The position numbers were made by a program, and so were the translations under genes. Shown piece after piece: positions 12,501 to 25,550 of a stretch of 64,000 nucleotides of DNA. Below the pieces are notes generated by a model. It was not told the origin of the DNA, did not search any database, and worked only from the letters and a program-made list of their open reading frames with translations. The stretch spans positions 5,731,337-5,795,336 of the forward strand of contig NC_061065.1 in the NCBI RefSeq assembly GCF_021917145.1, read 5' to 3'. How positions within the stretch are numbered: the stretch's first letter is position 1; the number at the start of each line of letters is the position of its first letter. The DNA comes from Hypomesus transpacificus. Taxonomy: Eukaryota > Chordata > Actinopteri > Osmeriformes > Osmeridae.

Positions 12501-15500
12501 CGCCAGCTACTGCAAGGAGACAGTTATTGTTCCTGGTAACCACGGATACACACTAAGGTTTTTTTGGTTAATTTTGACATTGGAATGTGTGAATAACACC
12601 TGTCCTCCATCTCCAGGGAGCTCACGCTGTTTTGGAGCAAACTGCTGAAGCGTCTAGAAGAGTCAGAGCAGACCTTTCTGGATAGATGTCGTCAGATGTC
12701 CTTGCTGTCTAAAACAGTTTACCACATTCTCTTCCTCATCAAGGTCATTCAGTCAGAGGTGAGTTAATAACATTCACTTTACAAAACACTCATTTTTTAA
12801 ATCAGTTGATTGCGCTCACCATCTTCCACGTAACCTACCCTCCTTTTTGTTCCTTTCTCTCTTTAACAGATGGACACTGTAGGCCTGCCGGTGTGTATTG
12901 AGATGTGCATAAGAGCACTGCAAATGGAATCCAGTGACGGAAGCACCAAGGCCACTATCTGTAAAACGATCTCGTGTTTGTTACCGACTGACCTGGAGGT
13001 CAAACGTGCCTGCCAGCTCACAGAGTTTCTCCTGGATCCAACAGTGGACTCTTACTATGCTGTGGAGACACTCTATAATGAACCTGACCAGAAGCTGGAG
13101 GAGGACAATCTACCCGTGCCCAACTCTCTAAGGTGTGAGCTGCTGCTGGTGTTTAAGACCCAGTGGCCTTTCGATCCGGAGTTCTGGGACTGGAAGGCCC
13201 TGAAACGTCAGTGTCTTGCTCTAATGGGTGAGGAGGCCTCCATCGTGTCGTCTATTGACCTGCTGAACGATAGTGAGAGCCCAGAGGCTCCTGAGGAGGA
13301 GGAGGAGGAGGACGCGAGCAAAGGCCAGGAGGACTTCAGAGATGTCACGGACTGCTTTGTGGACACCACAAATGAACTGAAGGAAATAACCGACAAGAGA
13401 CAAAAGAACAGAGAAGTGAAGAAACTGAGAGAGAAAGGTTTCATATCTGCCAGGTTTAGAAACTGGCAGGCGTATATGCAGTACTGTGTTTTGTGTGACA
13501 AGGAGTTTCTCGGTCACAGGATTGTTCGTCATGCACAGACTCATTACAAAGATGGAGTGTATAGCTGTCCAATATGTGCAGAGACATTTACTTGTAAGGA
13601 AACACTAGTACCCCATGTAGCATCTCATGTGAAGCTGTCAAGTAAGGAAAGACTAGCTGCGATGAAAACAAGTAAGAAACTGTCTAATCCCAAAACAGCA
13701 GCTCCTGTTATTGCAGCCTTAAAGGCCAAGACAGAGAATCAGCTGTGGACAAAAGAAAATAGTGATTCGCAAGAAACAAATGTGGAGTTCCCCGAAACTG
13801 TTCAGGCCAAAGTCTCAGACTTCAAGACGGAATGCAGTGATGAAAACACGTGTCCTGTTGCCAACTGCAGGAAGGGGTTTAAGTTTTTAAAGAATCTTCT
13901 TGCACATGTAAAAGCACATGGGGATAATGATGAAGCAAAGCGCTTCTTGGAAATGCAGAACAGGAAGGTGATCTGTCAGTATTGTCGTCGTCAGTTTGTC
14001 AATGTCACCCACCTTAACGATCATCTGCAGGTGCACTGTGGCGTAAGACCGTACATTTGCATTCAGCTGAATTGCAGGGCCAGCTTTCTGTCCAACACCG
14101 AACTGCTTGTCCACAGAAAAGAGCACGCTATGTTTAAGGCTAGATGCATGTTTCCCAGCTGTGGGAAGATTTTCAGTGAAGCTTACAAGCTGTATGATCA
14201 CGAGGCACAGCATTACAAGATGTTCACCTGTAATATCCTTGACTGTGGGAAGGTGTTCCACTGTCAGACCCAGTTGGATTCACACCAGCAGGAACATGTC
14301 TCAAAAGAGGAGGAATACCCAGATCAAGACCTTCAAAGTCCACCAAGCCCCAACCCTCCTCATTCACTAGTGGAGCGGATGCTTTCAGATCAGGCCACCC
14401 TCTCAGAGGAGATCTGCAAAGGAAATGTAATAAACTCGGGTAATGAGACACCTCTTCAACCTCCGGACAATGTTAGGATGAACCACTCAATTGAGGACAT
14501 GTTTTCTCAAAGACCTGTACAAAACCCTGAGCAATACACTGTCAAAAGTGAGCCACCAGACATAAGTCAGTACCCATCTCGACAGGTCCCTTGTTCAAAT
14601 AATTCAGTAATCCGGTCTACACACACACTTGATCCCAATCAAAATGTGCATATAGACAATTCAGGAGCTTCTACGTTTGACTGCATGAGACCTACACCAC
14701 AGTACCCCCAAGTCCCCTCCTACCTATGCACGAATGTTCTGCAAGGCCAGGCATTAACATTTCCCCAAGATGGACATGGTTGTTCTAGCAAATATAATTC
14801 AGACTGTGGAGAATCGTTACAAGGATGTCAGCAAGACATGCTTGTTAATAACCTTCTGGCATCGGGCCTGACCCCACATTACACTCCATCCGCAATGACA
14901 CAATCACTTCTTCCAGCAGTGGCCCCTCTGCCACCCACTGAGAGCACAATGGCACAGTTTCCATGTTCAGGGTCTGTTGCCCCAACATCTGTGGAGAAAC
15001 AGAGGCATGAATGTGCGCTTGACTCATGTACACGGAATTACAGTTCTTACAGGAGTGTTACCAAGCACATGAAAGCTGTTCATCCAGAATTTTATGCACA
15101 GTGGAAACTTTCTAAACAAATTAACAAGGTTTCCAACGCTGCCTCTCTGAGTGTTCCCTTTGTTGGAAACCCTGTTGCTGCTCTCCAAACCCATCAGGTC
15201 AATGGAGACCCAGTCCCTGGATTTCAGAGGCAGAATGTGATCCATTCACACCCACACCTAAGCATGACCCCAAACTCAAACCACCCGACTTCATCAGTTC
15301 AAAACCAGGCTCTTCTCAACCAAATAGAGAATATACTGGACCCCATTGTACTCTCTCAGTTAGGAAACACCACTAATCAATTTGCACCAATGCAGTCAAA
15401 TGTTGGATCGACTTTATCATGGCATCCAACCTCTGGAAACAAACAAAACCAGAATAGTTGCCCTTCCCAGGAATATCCCTCAAAACAGCAAGGGATGCAT

Positions 15501-18500
15501 GTACCACAAATGGATGCTATCAGTGGAACGCTCAACCATGGCCGTCCATCATGTCCAATGCTTGGAACTCTGGATAATGCTCTGCAACACACTGCCTCTT
15601 ATGTGGAGAGGCTCAAGGGTTCTAGTCAGTTGGGATGTTCCACATCTCTGTATGCCTCACAGACACAAATCAAATCCAGCACAAACTTCATTGCCCCAGA
15701 AATAAAGACAGAGATACTGAATCATACAGAACCAAAACTCGTACCTGCGGTTAAGGACAGCACAATCAGTTTGGGAAATAATACGGAGAATCTAAAAAGT
15801 GTCAAGAAAAACAAAAGAACAAAATGGCCTGCTATTATTAAAGATGGGAAATACATTTGCTCTAGGTGTTTCAGAGAATTTTTGAGTCCTAAATCGCTGG
15901 GAGGACATTTGTCGAAGCGATCCCACTGTAAGGCCTTTGATGAGACTGACCTGACTGCAGACCTCCCTACGTCGTTTCTCGATCTTCTCAATTCAGAACA
16001 ATCTATTAATGCTGCCCAGCCTTCACCAGCTGTACAGTATAACCCCTCTGGAATTTATCAAGACAAGCCTAGTCTGCCAGTGACAAGAACTCCAGCAGAT
16101 TCAAAAATGTTGTCTAATATCAGTTATCATCCAGCCAATTTGTCAGCATATGGAGTCGGGGATGAACCAAATGATGAGATTCTGAAACACCTTATGGATA
16201 ATACGAACATTCCTGATCTTTATGACAATTTAGCAGTTCCCCAACAACCATTACAAAATCCTTGTGGGCCCCACGGAAGTACTGATAATGGTCCGAAAAT
16301 CTCGGTCATACATCACACTGCAAACGTAAAGAAGACAGAGAATGAATCTTATAGGGATCCTTTTCTCCAGTCATGTGACGGTATGTTTGGAATGACTGAT
16401 TTCTCTGACCCACTCCTCTCCCAAATCCTTTCAGAGAAACCATCCAGTGGTTCCCCTGGCAGTCTGCCCTCAGACCAAATTAACAATTTACTCAAAGTTG
16501 AAACAATCACAAAGATGAGAGAAGCAAAGAGGATCTCTGATGATGACTCAGGAGGGCAGAAAAATGACGGACTGCTGGCTGCGATGGCTAGTATGGCACA
16601 GAATCTAATGTCCAACCCAATGACCCAGATCATGCCACCAGATCCACAGAATATTCCGGCAACTGGTCTTAAACCACCTGAGACACAGAGAAAGCACATC
16701 GAACAGGATGTTAAGAGAAAACTGAGGGAACAGATTTTAGCAGGAGACTTTCAAAGAAGAAACAGTTCAATTAATTTAACCAGCACTGACACAAATGACT
16801 GCTCAAAGAATCGAATGTCATTAAATCCAGCAACCAGTGCTACACATTATTCTGGGGACCATCAAAGCCACCAGCCGACAAAGAAGATTGAGGTAACCAC
16901 TGTGGGACAGGTCCATGATATTAACAAAAAAACTAACCTTGTGTATCCTGGCCAAATTCATGGGGCACCAAATCCACAGAGCTTCACTAATTTCAGAGAG
17001 CCATCCACCCAACACCAGGAAACACCTGTGCCTACCACTATTTTGGCGAATGATGTTGATCTAGGTCCCTCCCAATCTTCTACAGACCAACAACATTGGA
17101 TGATGGATATTCAGACTGCATTGGAGAGGCTGGACTTGGACAGAGAGTTCAGTGTCAAACCTCAACCATGTTTCCCACAGAAACCAAGCACCAATGACAT
17201 GTCCCATGAAAATGAGTCCAATGTTTCAAAAGAGAAAGTCACACAGGTGTCTGTTACACAGGTATCTGACGGCTTCGTGAAACCATTTGCCTGTGAGAAA
17301 GATAACTGTACATACAGGGCCATGACAAAAGATGCCGTTTTGAAACACCTTATCAAGACTCACAATTACACAGATGAGATGATTCATTCAATGAAGAAAA
17401 GTCATGAGAAATTTGCCCCATTTAGCTGCCAAATGTGCAGTAAAACATTTACCCGTAACTCAAACCTGAGGGCACATTGTCAGACGGCTCACCGATTGTC
17501 ACCTGAGGAAGTTTCTAAATTAAATCCAAAGCGCAACACGGGTGGATTCATGAATAACCAGGACCAGACAAATGTAAGTTCAGTCCCTTCCCCCTGGTGT
17601 CAGACTCTCAGTGCTGTCAACGAACATCGTCCAATCACGGACACTATGACTCGTCAGAATTCAATCCAAGATGCGACCAAACAAGAGAACTTGTCACATA
17701 CTTGTGTACAGTCACTTTCTACTGATATATCTGACCAAAGGTATGATGATAATACTCACTCTATTGGAATGCAATCAATACAGAGCCTGTCCAGACACAA
17801 TCAGCAACTGACTTCATCACCAACAATGTCTAGGTACCAAATGGATGCTCAGAGTGCGGTAATGACTCCTCAACCTACAGGTCTTGAGAGTGACAGATGG
17901 TCAAATAGACCATATATTCCATCGTCTACAGTGCCCAACCAGTACTTACCAAGTCATCAAACTGGAGTCAGTTTGCCAGCACTGACAACTTCCGTGTCAG
18001 TGACTACATCAGATGCCCTTCAGACCTGCATTCCCCTACCCGTTGACAAACACAAGGTCAACAAACAAAAAATTGTAAAACCTAAAGTCGAAACTCCCAA
18101 GAAGATGAAAGAGAAGAAGCCAGACGCAAATGATGCTTTCAGCCCATACAGGCCCTATCGCTGTGTTCATCAAGGATGTGTTGCAGCCTTTACGATTCAG
18201 CACAATTTGATCCTCCACTATAGGGCGGTCCATCAGTCTGCTCTGTTGGCATTTGAAGTAAACAATGAAAACGACCAGAACGAGGGGCAAGATGAAACAA
18301 ATGACCCAGAGATGTCATCATCATCGCTGGAGGAACCAGAGAGTGAGGTCACCCAGGTCACTGAACTTAGGTGTCAAGTAAGAGACTGTTCAAGAGTATT
18401 TCAAGATGTTCCAAGCCTTTTGCAGCATTACCTCCAGCTTCACAAATTCAGCCTAGATAAGGCAGGGTCTCTCATGTCAAGCATTAACCTTGGCAGGTTC

Positions 18501-19736
18501 TGTTGCGACCAACAAGGTTGTGCGGCAACATTTACCGCTTTTTGGAAGTACGTTGGGCATGTCAAAGAGGAACATGAGAGGGGAGCGCTATCTAAAGTTG
18601 AACCTGTGGACGGAATGTATAAATGTGATGTTGACGGTTGCGACCGTGCCTACGCCACAAGGTCCAACCTGCTGAGACACACGATAAAGAAGCATAACGA
18701 TATCTACAAACTTCAGCTGGTAAATCAACAAAAGAGTGAAGAACGTTTGAAAATGTCAAAATCAGTCGATGGAAAAGAAAACATCGAGAGCAACAAAAAG
18801 AGCCATCAGAAAGGTTGTGACAGGAAGAAATCCGATAAGTCTAAAAACAATCACTGGACTAAATACGGAAACCCCTCTTTGAAAACGAAGGAGGAAGCAT
18901 CAGCGCTGTGCATCAAGAGATACACCTTGCAGTACCCCTGCATGATAAAGGGGTGTGATAGTGTTATGAATTCCGAGCGTAGCATTATGAAGCACTACAT
19001 GGGGCATGGCCTGTCAGAGCGATATCTCGAGGAGCAGAGAAGCCATTTCATATTTTGTAAGAAATCCCCCAGGCAGAGGCACCGCTCCGTCAGGAGTGAT
19101 GAGTCAAAGTCAGAGAACTCATCTGAAGTATCGGAGAGCGACGACACTGCAGACACCGGCCAAGAAGGAAGTGAATTTGAGTACTCCAAACCTGTACTGC
19201 GTAAGAGGGGGACAACTGAGGACCCTGGACTGTTCGACAGCAAACCTTTGAACGATGACAGTTCTGAGGCCGTTTCAGATAGCCCTGTACCGATAAGACG
19301 CAAAAGAGGTCGCCCTCAAAAATTACATCTGGACAAACTAGTGAAGCGGAAAAGGGTGTCGAGGTCAACGAGGAGCCGTGTGGTGTATGGTGGGGATAAT
19401 GGCTCCGACTCATCATCGAGCAATGCTCTGACACAGGATGACTTGACTTCATTCAAGCCCATGGGATTTGAAATGTCTTTCTTGAAGTTTTTGGAGCAAT
19501 CCAACCAATCTGAACATTCCCTTAAGAGGAAGATTCATCCAAAAGCCGCTGTGTTGTGCAAAAAATCTAGTGAATATCTGCAATCAAAAGATTCCTCCGT
19601 TGACTTCAGGAACCCTCAACAACTGACATCTCTTAACAAAGTGAAAATTATTGTAGATGGCGCTTATTCGGACGTTGCTGAGATACTACTGAAGCAACTT
19701 CAGGAAATGAGACCAACAGTGATTTTAGAGAAATAG
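7221..19736 (+). CDS. znf292: Zinc finger protein 292 (8 exons)
   Basis: Large nuclear C2H2 zinc-finger protein, a presumed DNA-binding transcription regulator. Exons: 7221-7382, 11122-11276, 11611-11689, 11806-11941, 12042-12244, 12399-12535, 12617-12758 and 12870-19736. All junctions are GT-AG and in phase, giving 2,626 aa (human about 2,720). Exons 1-7 encode the conserved helical N-terminus (MADEEAEQ start, later NLESEGNERGAFSLCTAFL and KTISCLLP). The 6.9-kb last exon holds about 16 C2H2 fingers: two near residues 541-590, five near 665-815, single ones near 1050 and 1331, a pair near 1810-1878, and five between about 2100 and 2382. An AT-hook-like KRGRPQK lies near residue 2480. Start chosen by exact agreement with the human N-terminus. 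The single-exon finger region matches human gene structure. Confidence 0.95.
8630..8742 (+). repeat. (TG)n-rich microsatellite
   Basis: Imperfect TG/TGTATC repeat with a pure TG core near 8688-8708. The cysteine/valine-rich frames read across it are artefacts. Confidence 0.85.
9527..9567 (+). repeat. Homopolymer run of 41 G
   Basis: Forty-one consecutive G after ccc, inside znf292 intron 1. The true length may differ, because homopolymers this long are prone to sequencing and assembly error. Confidence 0.8.
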
Positions 19737-19876
19737 GTATTGTTGGTATTAAGACTGACTGACTGACTGAATGTGTTTTTAAATATGGTTACTCAGGATT
19801 AGACTGGTTTAAACTTGCTGCATTTTTTTTTTTGTAAATCTGTTTGTTGAATTAATTAATTGAAATTGTTTTTGAC

Positions 19877-19882
19877 AATAAA
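19877..19882 (+). terminator. znf292: znf292 poly(A) signal AATAAA
   Basis: AATAAA 140 bases past the znf292 stop. The gene ends tail-to-tail with gjb7, whose own signals lie about 400 bases further right on the opposite strand. Confidence 0.7.
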
Positions 19883-20275
19883 CCTAATAGTCTAAACCTT
19901 ATCTATAAATATTGTTTTTATAGTACATGTACAAAGTTTGGTATAAATTAATGAATTAAGCATGTATGTATTTATGACGTTTCCCATCACATTTTGCCTC
20001 CTGCAAACCAAATTAGAAACTGAGATGAAAAGCTCATGGCACACGCTGCCATGTTAAAAATAAAATAAAAATGGTATCCCCATGGGACAGGATTTAACAA
20101 AGTAGTCCCTCAAACTAACAGAATGTGATGTTGTGAGTAAAGTTTCTGATTTATTTTGTTAAACATGCCTTGTAAATTTCTAGGCATAGACAAATGTGTA
20201 TGTGTGTGTGTATAGTTAATTTTTTAAGCACTTACTGCCACCAGCAGTGAAAAGTTAATTGAGATAAACTGAAAC

Positions 20276-20301
20276 TTTATTACAAGTTTTTGTGTTTTAT
20301 T
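20276..20301 (-). terminator. gjb7: gjb7 candidate poly(A) signals
   Basis: Two minus-strand AATAAA hexamers (plus-strand tttatt at 20276-20281 and 20296-20301), 167-192 bases past the connexin stop codon. Confidence 0.6.
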
Positions 20302-20467
20302 ACATTCAGTCATTACATTGTTTTGCTTTTAATGAAAAAAAAATTAAATCTGTGGGAATTTTAAATACAATGGTAGTCTTTGTAATGTACATTAAAAGAA
20401 AATCTGTCTTAAAGAAGCAGATAGCCCAGTAGATGTCCCAACATCAAATATTAACGGATCATACAAT

Positions 20468-21250
20468 TTATGCGTCTGTTGTGGTTGGTGGACATTGAGT
20501 GGTGACTTTACTTTGCAGAATATCTTTATTTGGGAAAGTCTGGACTTGATGAGTGGATGAGTTATTAATGATATTTGAATGGTAACGGTAATTCGCATCA
20601 ACAGGAATGTATCGTTTGCTGAAACATTTCCAGCAGTATTTAGATATGATGTACATCAGTTCTGCAATATTCAATAGAATGCATAGAATCGATGTGCAGC
20701 CCATAATGTAAAGGAAGACTTTCTTCTCGGTTGCTTTGGAGATGTAGCAGTCCACAGTGTTGGGACAAGGGTCCTCACTGCAGCGGAGCAAACGGGGAAC
20801 ATCAAAGCCGCTGTACAGGAAGTAGAAGGCCAATAGGGACCCCACCTCAAAAGTTGTCTTAAAGACGAGGCTGACAATGTAGGTGCACAGTAGGCCTCCA
20901 TCAATCCTCCCTTTATCCTCGTATAGCTTCCTTTTATACTTGCTCTCCCTGTACTCGCGGTAAGCAACATGTAGAGCGACCAACAGAGAGGGAGTCGACA
21001 CCATGATGAGCTGGAGTGCCCATAGTCTTATCTGGGAGATGGGGTAGAAGTGGTCGAAACATACGTTCTCACAACCAGGTTGGTGTGTGTTGCAGACAAA
21101 GTCTTTGTTCTCATCCTTCCACACCTGCTCTGCTGCAGCAACATACACCAGGATGCGGAAGATGAAGAGAATGGAGAGCCAGATCCGCCCAATGACTGTG
21201 GAGTACTTATTTACCCCACTTAAGACGTTTTCCAAAAAACCCCAGTTCAT
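20468..21250 (-). CDS. gjb7: Connexin, gap junction beta-7-like
   Basis: Gap-junction channel subunit; six make a connexon in the plasma membrane. The protein is 260 aa, in a single coding exon as usual for connexins. It starts [18 protein letters not shown], the conserved N-terminal helix. Four hydrophobic segments are visible. Extracellular loop 1 has C-x6-C-x3-C ([12 protein letters not shown]) and loop 2 has C-x4-C-x5-C ([12 protein letters not shown]). The C-tail is short and polar. An acceptor (tatacag) ends just upstream at 21272-21273, leaving 21 bases of 5' UTR in this exon, so at least one noncoding exon lies further right. Assignment as the GJB7/Cx25 orthologue rests on position between znf292 and smim8; sequence alone only says beta-type connexin. 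Confidence 0.85.
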   Translation of the reverse strand: MNWGFLENVLSGVNKYSTVIGRIWLSILFIFRILVYVAAAEQVWKDENKDFVCNTHQPGCENVCFDHFYPISQIRLWALQLIMVSTPSLLVALHVAYREYRESKYKRKLYEDKGRIDGGLLCTYIVSLVFKTTFEVGSLLAFYFLYSGFDVPRLLRCSEDPCPNTVDCYISKATEKKVFLYIMGCTSILCILLNIAELMYIISKYCWKCFSKRYIPVDANYRYHSNIINNSSTHQVQTFPNKDILQSKVTTQCPPTTTDA

Positions 21251-21271
21251 CTTTTCTTTGATTTAATAAAC

Positions 21272-22682
21272 CTGTATATGAGGGACAATGGCCAGGGCCA
21301 TGGAAATGAGTCAGAAAACATTGTCTTTTCTAACATGTATTATATTATAGCAATGTGTAGGCTATACAAAGAAAACAAAGATTTGTTAGTCAAACTGCAA
21401 TGTAGTTTCCCCATAATTTGCATCCCGGTGATTTCCTGGTGTTGAAATTATCACTCAATATACCTTCATTGGCTCTGGTAACGGCTGCAGTATTAACAGT
21501 AAACCATATATAATTTAACAGTCCTACTCTTTCTGTGACGTAGACGTTTCACACCCACTGACAACCATTTGTCTTTTAGTTATTATTACGAACAAATATG
21601 TTCTCTCTACGAGGATTACTTGTACATCAAAAACCGTGAAATATCCAATGATTTAAGGAAGGAAGAATGAACTGAATGTCAAATTTAAAAACTGGGCGCA
21701 ACAAACAACTTGACATTTTAACCAATTTAACAAAGTGAAAAGGCAGGATGAAAACTCACCAATTGAAAAGCGGATTATTGTTCTCTTATGGTGAACTGAA
21801 GGTAAAGAGTGGTTCTGTACCTGTATCTTTAGGATCACCTGATAGCCGACACCTCCTATGCCGTGAGCTCGCCACACCTTCTGCAACCAGGTGGACAGGT
21901 TGACTGGTTGTTTACAGAAAATAATTATATTCATGAAGATGTCAAATTACATTTGTTGATGTGTGCAAAAGATTTACTCACATCGAGATGCAATATCTGA
22001 GCCCTATTTAAAATAGGGAAATAATTTGTTGGTGTTTGTTTCCTCTAAATAAAAAGGCTTCCTTATTTCCAACAAGCGGTTGGAGGCTAAGTTGTCACTA
22101 TGGACACACACCAAACAAAAAAACTAGGTCAACAGTTTAGTGTTTGATGAAAGAACAGAACGATATGTTAAATATATTCATTCCATGTGATGGAGGCGTG
22201 TCATGCAAGTTTAATGAGAATTTGAGGTAGGCCTATTATATGGCACAGTAAGTCGCCTATTAATAATACATTTGAAGGCATGAACTTCGTCTCTTCAGTG
22301 TATTTGTTACATTAAAATTAACAAATATATGATTATTTTAATATAAAGCTATCGCCTGCTCTTACACGTTGCTGACTTTTTCAACAGGCCTACTCTGTTT
22401 TCCCCAGACGGTTTTGAATATTTTTCACGCGTCTGTCTTTCTTTCTTTTATTTCTACAACCATTGGGTGGCGCTATCCATAATTCTTTAGAGACTCTGTT
22501 TCAGCGGTTATTCTTTTCACTGTCGTTGATTGTTTTGACTTTGACATCACGACGCAAAGTAGCCTAGCCTATGAGCCTAGCCTATGTATATGACATAGTC
22601 CAACATGTCTTTAAAGACTCTTTGCTATCTTTATTGAGGATTTAACTACTTTCAAATCGTTTGGAAAGACTGACATTGGAAA
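21272..22682. promoter_or_regulatory. Divergent spacer between gjb7 and smim8
   Basis: gjb7 (minus) and smim8 (plus) are head to head across 1.4 kb. The left part must contain the gjb7 5' intron and first exon, not placed. The right end, about 22380-22682, should be the smim8 promoter and 5' UTR. It includes a 13-base direct duplication (agcctagcctatg) near 22561-22586. No coding sequence seen. Confidence 0.45.
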
Positions 22683-23099
22683 ATGTCGTCTCCAGAATCG
22701 GGAAGTGGAAAGGAGGCTGCTGAAGGCTACAAGACCCCCGGACTTAGAGGGGCGAGGACAACCACGCTTTTCCGAGCTGTCAACCCTGAGTTATTCATCA
22801 AACCGGTAATGGCTCATTAAATCTCAGAACTAGATTGGTAAACAGCATATGTATCAACAGTGAGTTGTGAACAGCATATGTATTAACAGTGAGTAGTGCT
22901 GTGTGAAATGTATTTAAATCTTTCACTTATTTTTTTGCAGAACAAACCTATGATGGCTTTTGGGCTTGTGACAATCACCTTGTGCGTGGGGTATCTGGGT
23001 TACCTGCACGCGATCAAAGAGAACGACCAACAGTTGTATGAAGCCGTCGACAGTGAAGGAGACCGATACATGAGGAGAAAGACTTCTAAATGGGACTGA
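22683..23099 (+). CDS. smim8: Small integral membrane protein 8
   Basis: Two coding exons, 22683-22805 and 22941-23099, joined in phase 0, give a 93-aa single-pass membrane protein (human 97 aa). The conserved core runs from [20 protein letters not shown] through a hydrophobic segment at about residues 46-65 to the invariant C-terminus ([10 protein letters not shown]). Only the first 15 or so residues differ freely from human. Molecular function is not established. An ATTAAA lies at 23171. Confidence 0.95.
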
Positions 23100-23170
23100 T
23101 CTTGTAGACTATCTAAATATTATTATAATATGCGCGAAAATTACTTTTGTTTTAAGAAAGTAAGTGGATG

Positions 23171-23176
23171 ATTAAA
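23171..23176 (+). terminator. smim8: smim8 candidate poly(A) signal ATTAAA
   Basis: ATTAAA 72 bases after the smim8 stop, upstream of the next gene. Confidence 0.5.
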
Positions 23177-23444
23177 ACATGTCAAAAGCTTTTTTTAGTC
23201 TTTTTACTATTACTGAATTTGTAAAGTTGGTTTATGGGAAATAGAGTCAATGCAAAAGTGGCGTTCTAAACGACATCACAAAAGAACTGCTTTTGCTAGC
23301 ACGCAACTTGAAAGTGTAAACTTTATTTCATTATTGAAAGAAAGCTAAGCTTCAGGTTTGATAGCCAGGTTGTAGCTTGTAAGACAAGATCTCACCTCTT
23401 GGGGGGAGGCATTATTCAGTTAATTGTGATTGTTGGCCCTTGAA

Positions 23445-23588
23445 ATGAACCGACTCAAAGAACACGAACAGGCCAAATTGGGATCCAAAACACAATCACG
23501 AAATCCATCCAACCTGAAAAAGTTCAGTACGCACTCCAACATTGTTGGTATGTATGTTGATGAGATTGAGGATATTGCAAAGCTATAA
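23445..23588 (+). other. 47-codon open frame just before the c6orf163 exon
   Basis: An ATG at 23445 opens a 47-codon frame (MNRLKEHEQAKL...) that stops 3 bases before the first c6orf163 ATG used here, in another frame. It may be the true N-terminal coding exon, a uORF or chance. A gtatgt donor at 23548 and an acceptor-like AG at 23581-23582 would splice it in phase to the next exon, but the intron would be only 35 bases, below the usual minimum. Confidence 0.3.
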
Positions 23589-23590
23589 TA

Positions 23591-24914
23591 ATGAATGGAA
23601 AAGTCATCTTCAATTACCGGATTACAGATATAGGAGAAAGCATACACCAGTACTATGTCCAAAAATTTCAGAAAGAGAAGGATGAGTGTATTCAAGCTGC
23701 CACAGAGGAGGCCTGGACCAAGGTAAACTCACATTATACAGTAAGCCAACATGGCACGTGTTCCAAACATGTAGTTGGCTGTTTGATACTTTCCAATTGA
23801 CAGGTGTCAGTCAGAATGTATTGCATTTATTGAGATGTCAAAAATGTTCAGGCAGATCTGGAGATAGAGAAAATGGTGTTACAGACAATTAAATTTGCCA
23901 GGAAGGAAAGAGAGGTCTTGAAAAAGAGAGCTGAAAAGGCATGTGCTTATATACAGGTAGGTTGAGACTCTGAATTACAATCTGCAAGATATGCAAACGA
24001 AAATAACTAATTTAGTGTCCACAAGATTATCATACGTTTTAATAAAAACTAGTCTATACTATGGTTTCCATTGGTTTCAATTTTTTGTTAGGGAGGATAT
24101 GTTTAGGATGATCAACTGACTGTTTCATAGTTTTAGTATAGATCATAAAACAAAAGTTATTCTTTATCTTCTTCCAACTGTGCATGATGATTTAACCATA
24201 ATCATGCAGGTGACTTTGGCTGAATATGACATGAAAGTAAAGAGAAAGGTCATGTCTGACATTGAGAAACTGCGCAAGCGTAATGAGGAAAGGTATTCTC
24301 AGGAGATCCGTGCGGCAGTTGAGAAGATTGCCGATCGAAAAGCTAGCAGTGAAGTTCTGGCTAAAAGAAAGAACCAAAATTTAAACACACAAACTGCCAC
24401 AATCCTTGAGAGGTCAGTGGTCACACAAGGTCAATCAGTCTGTTTTCAAATCAGGTTCTGGTGCTCCTGGGCCTTTTAACTGTCCATGATCACTCTCTTT
24501 TGATGATTCTCAAGGGACTTTATGCTACAACCACAGCATGCCAAGACTGTTGCCAACCAAAAGAAGGATGAAATTCTGGAAAAGGTGAAAGCAGTGATGG
24601 CATCCTGCATAGCTGGCAACATTGAGAAAACACAAAAGGAGGAGCAGAAAATTGCTCAGCAGAACTTAAATACGGTGGAAAAGAAATACAAGGCAGAACT
24701 GACGGCTCTAAAGGAGAGGACACGAGAGCTGGAAGCCGTTGTGGACAAGACTGCTCAAGATCTGCAAACTGCCATTGCAGATAAGCAGGTTTATGTGGAT
24801 GACCTGGAGGAGACCAGAGCAGCATTTCTGAATTTCATCAATCTTCAATTCAAAGACTTAAAGCCTGATCAAGCTGACTTCATACTCCCACCCAAGAAAA
24901 CTGACAGGAAGTGA
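23591..24914 (+). CDS. c6orf163: C6orf163 homologue, coiled-coil protein
   Basis: Four exons are supported: 23591-23722, 23852-23956, 24210-24412 and 24515-24914. They join in phase to give 279 aa (human about 329). The protein is almost entirely charged helix, a predicted coiled coil. The C-terminus reads LEETRAAFLNFINLQF then DQADFILPPKK, closely matching the human end (ETRMAFQKYINYTF, HADFILPERKK). The early DIGESI stretch matches human DIGANI, so some 40 N-terminal residues are probably missing from this model. An alternative ending is possible: a good gtgagt donor at 24911 could skip the stop and join 25225-25288 in phase. Function is unknown. The smim8/cfap206 neighbourhood supports orthology. 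Confidence 0.8.
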
Positions 24915-25288
24915 GTTAAGACTTGGAATAAATCAATCCATGTAATTGCATTAAATGTAGCTTTTTCTATATATATATAGGTTTAACAAAATCTAAAAGT
25001 ATCATAAGCAACCGTAGACATATTTAGTCTCAGATTGTTTACTATCAGTGTCCAAGTTTTACTGTTGTATTATACACCATGAAAAGGTTTTCGTATGAAT
25101 ACATTGGAATTATATGGAGAGACATTTTTTAACCCAGAACCATAATTTTAAAAAGTGTACTTTTTATTACTCAAGTAAAGAAGGCCTTTGACTTAATATA
25201 ATTTTTTTATTTTGTTATGGACAGTATAAATAATTTCAAGCCACTTCCAAAACAGGTAGGCGTTCACCCATGTCTGTCACGTCCTTAG

Positions 25289-25550
25289 TCGTTTTCCCCG
25301 CCCTCTTCGATATTATAAATGAGGTCTCCGCGAATAGTTCAATGGATCTGCTCAGCCGTGTGATGCTCTCCGGAATGGATACAACATGGCGGAAAGATGT
25401 GATCGGCTGTCCCACGTCTCGTTTCTTAACCGCACCATACTAGAGACATTTTCTGGGGATAGATAGTGTTTGGCAACACGAGGGGATCGTTTCCAAATTG
25501 CTAGTTGTATTTCGACGGGAAAAGGTGAGATCGAGAGCTGAGATCCCAGG
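25289..25550 (+). promoter_or_regulatory. Probable promoter and 5' UTR of the Sec14-spectrin-actin gene
   Basis: The stretch is richer in CG dinucleotides than the flanks (tccgcgaatag, cggaatgg, atttcgacggg) and leads straight to the ATG at 25551. No TATA box is obvious. Start site not determined. Confidence 0.35.
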
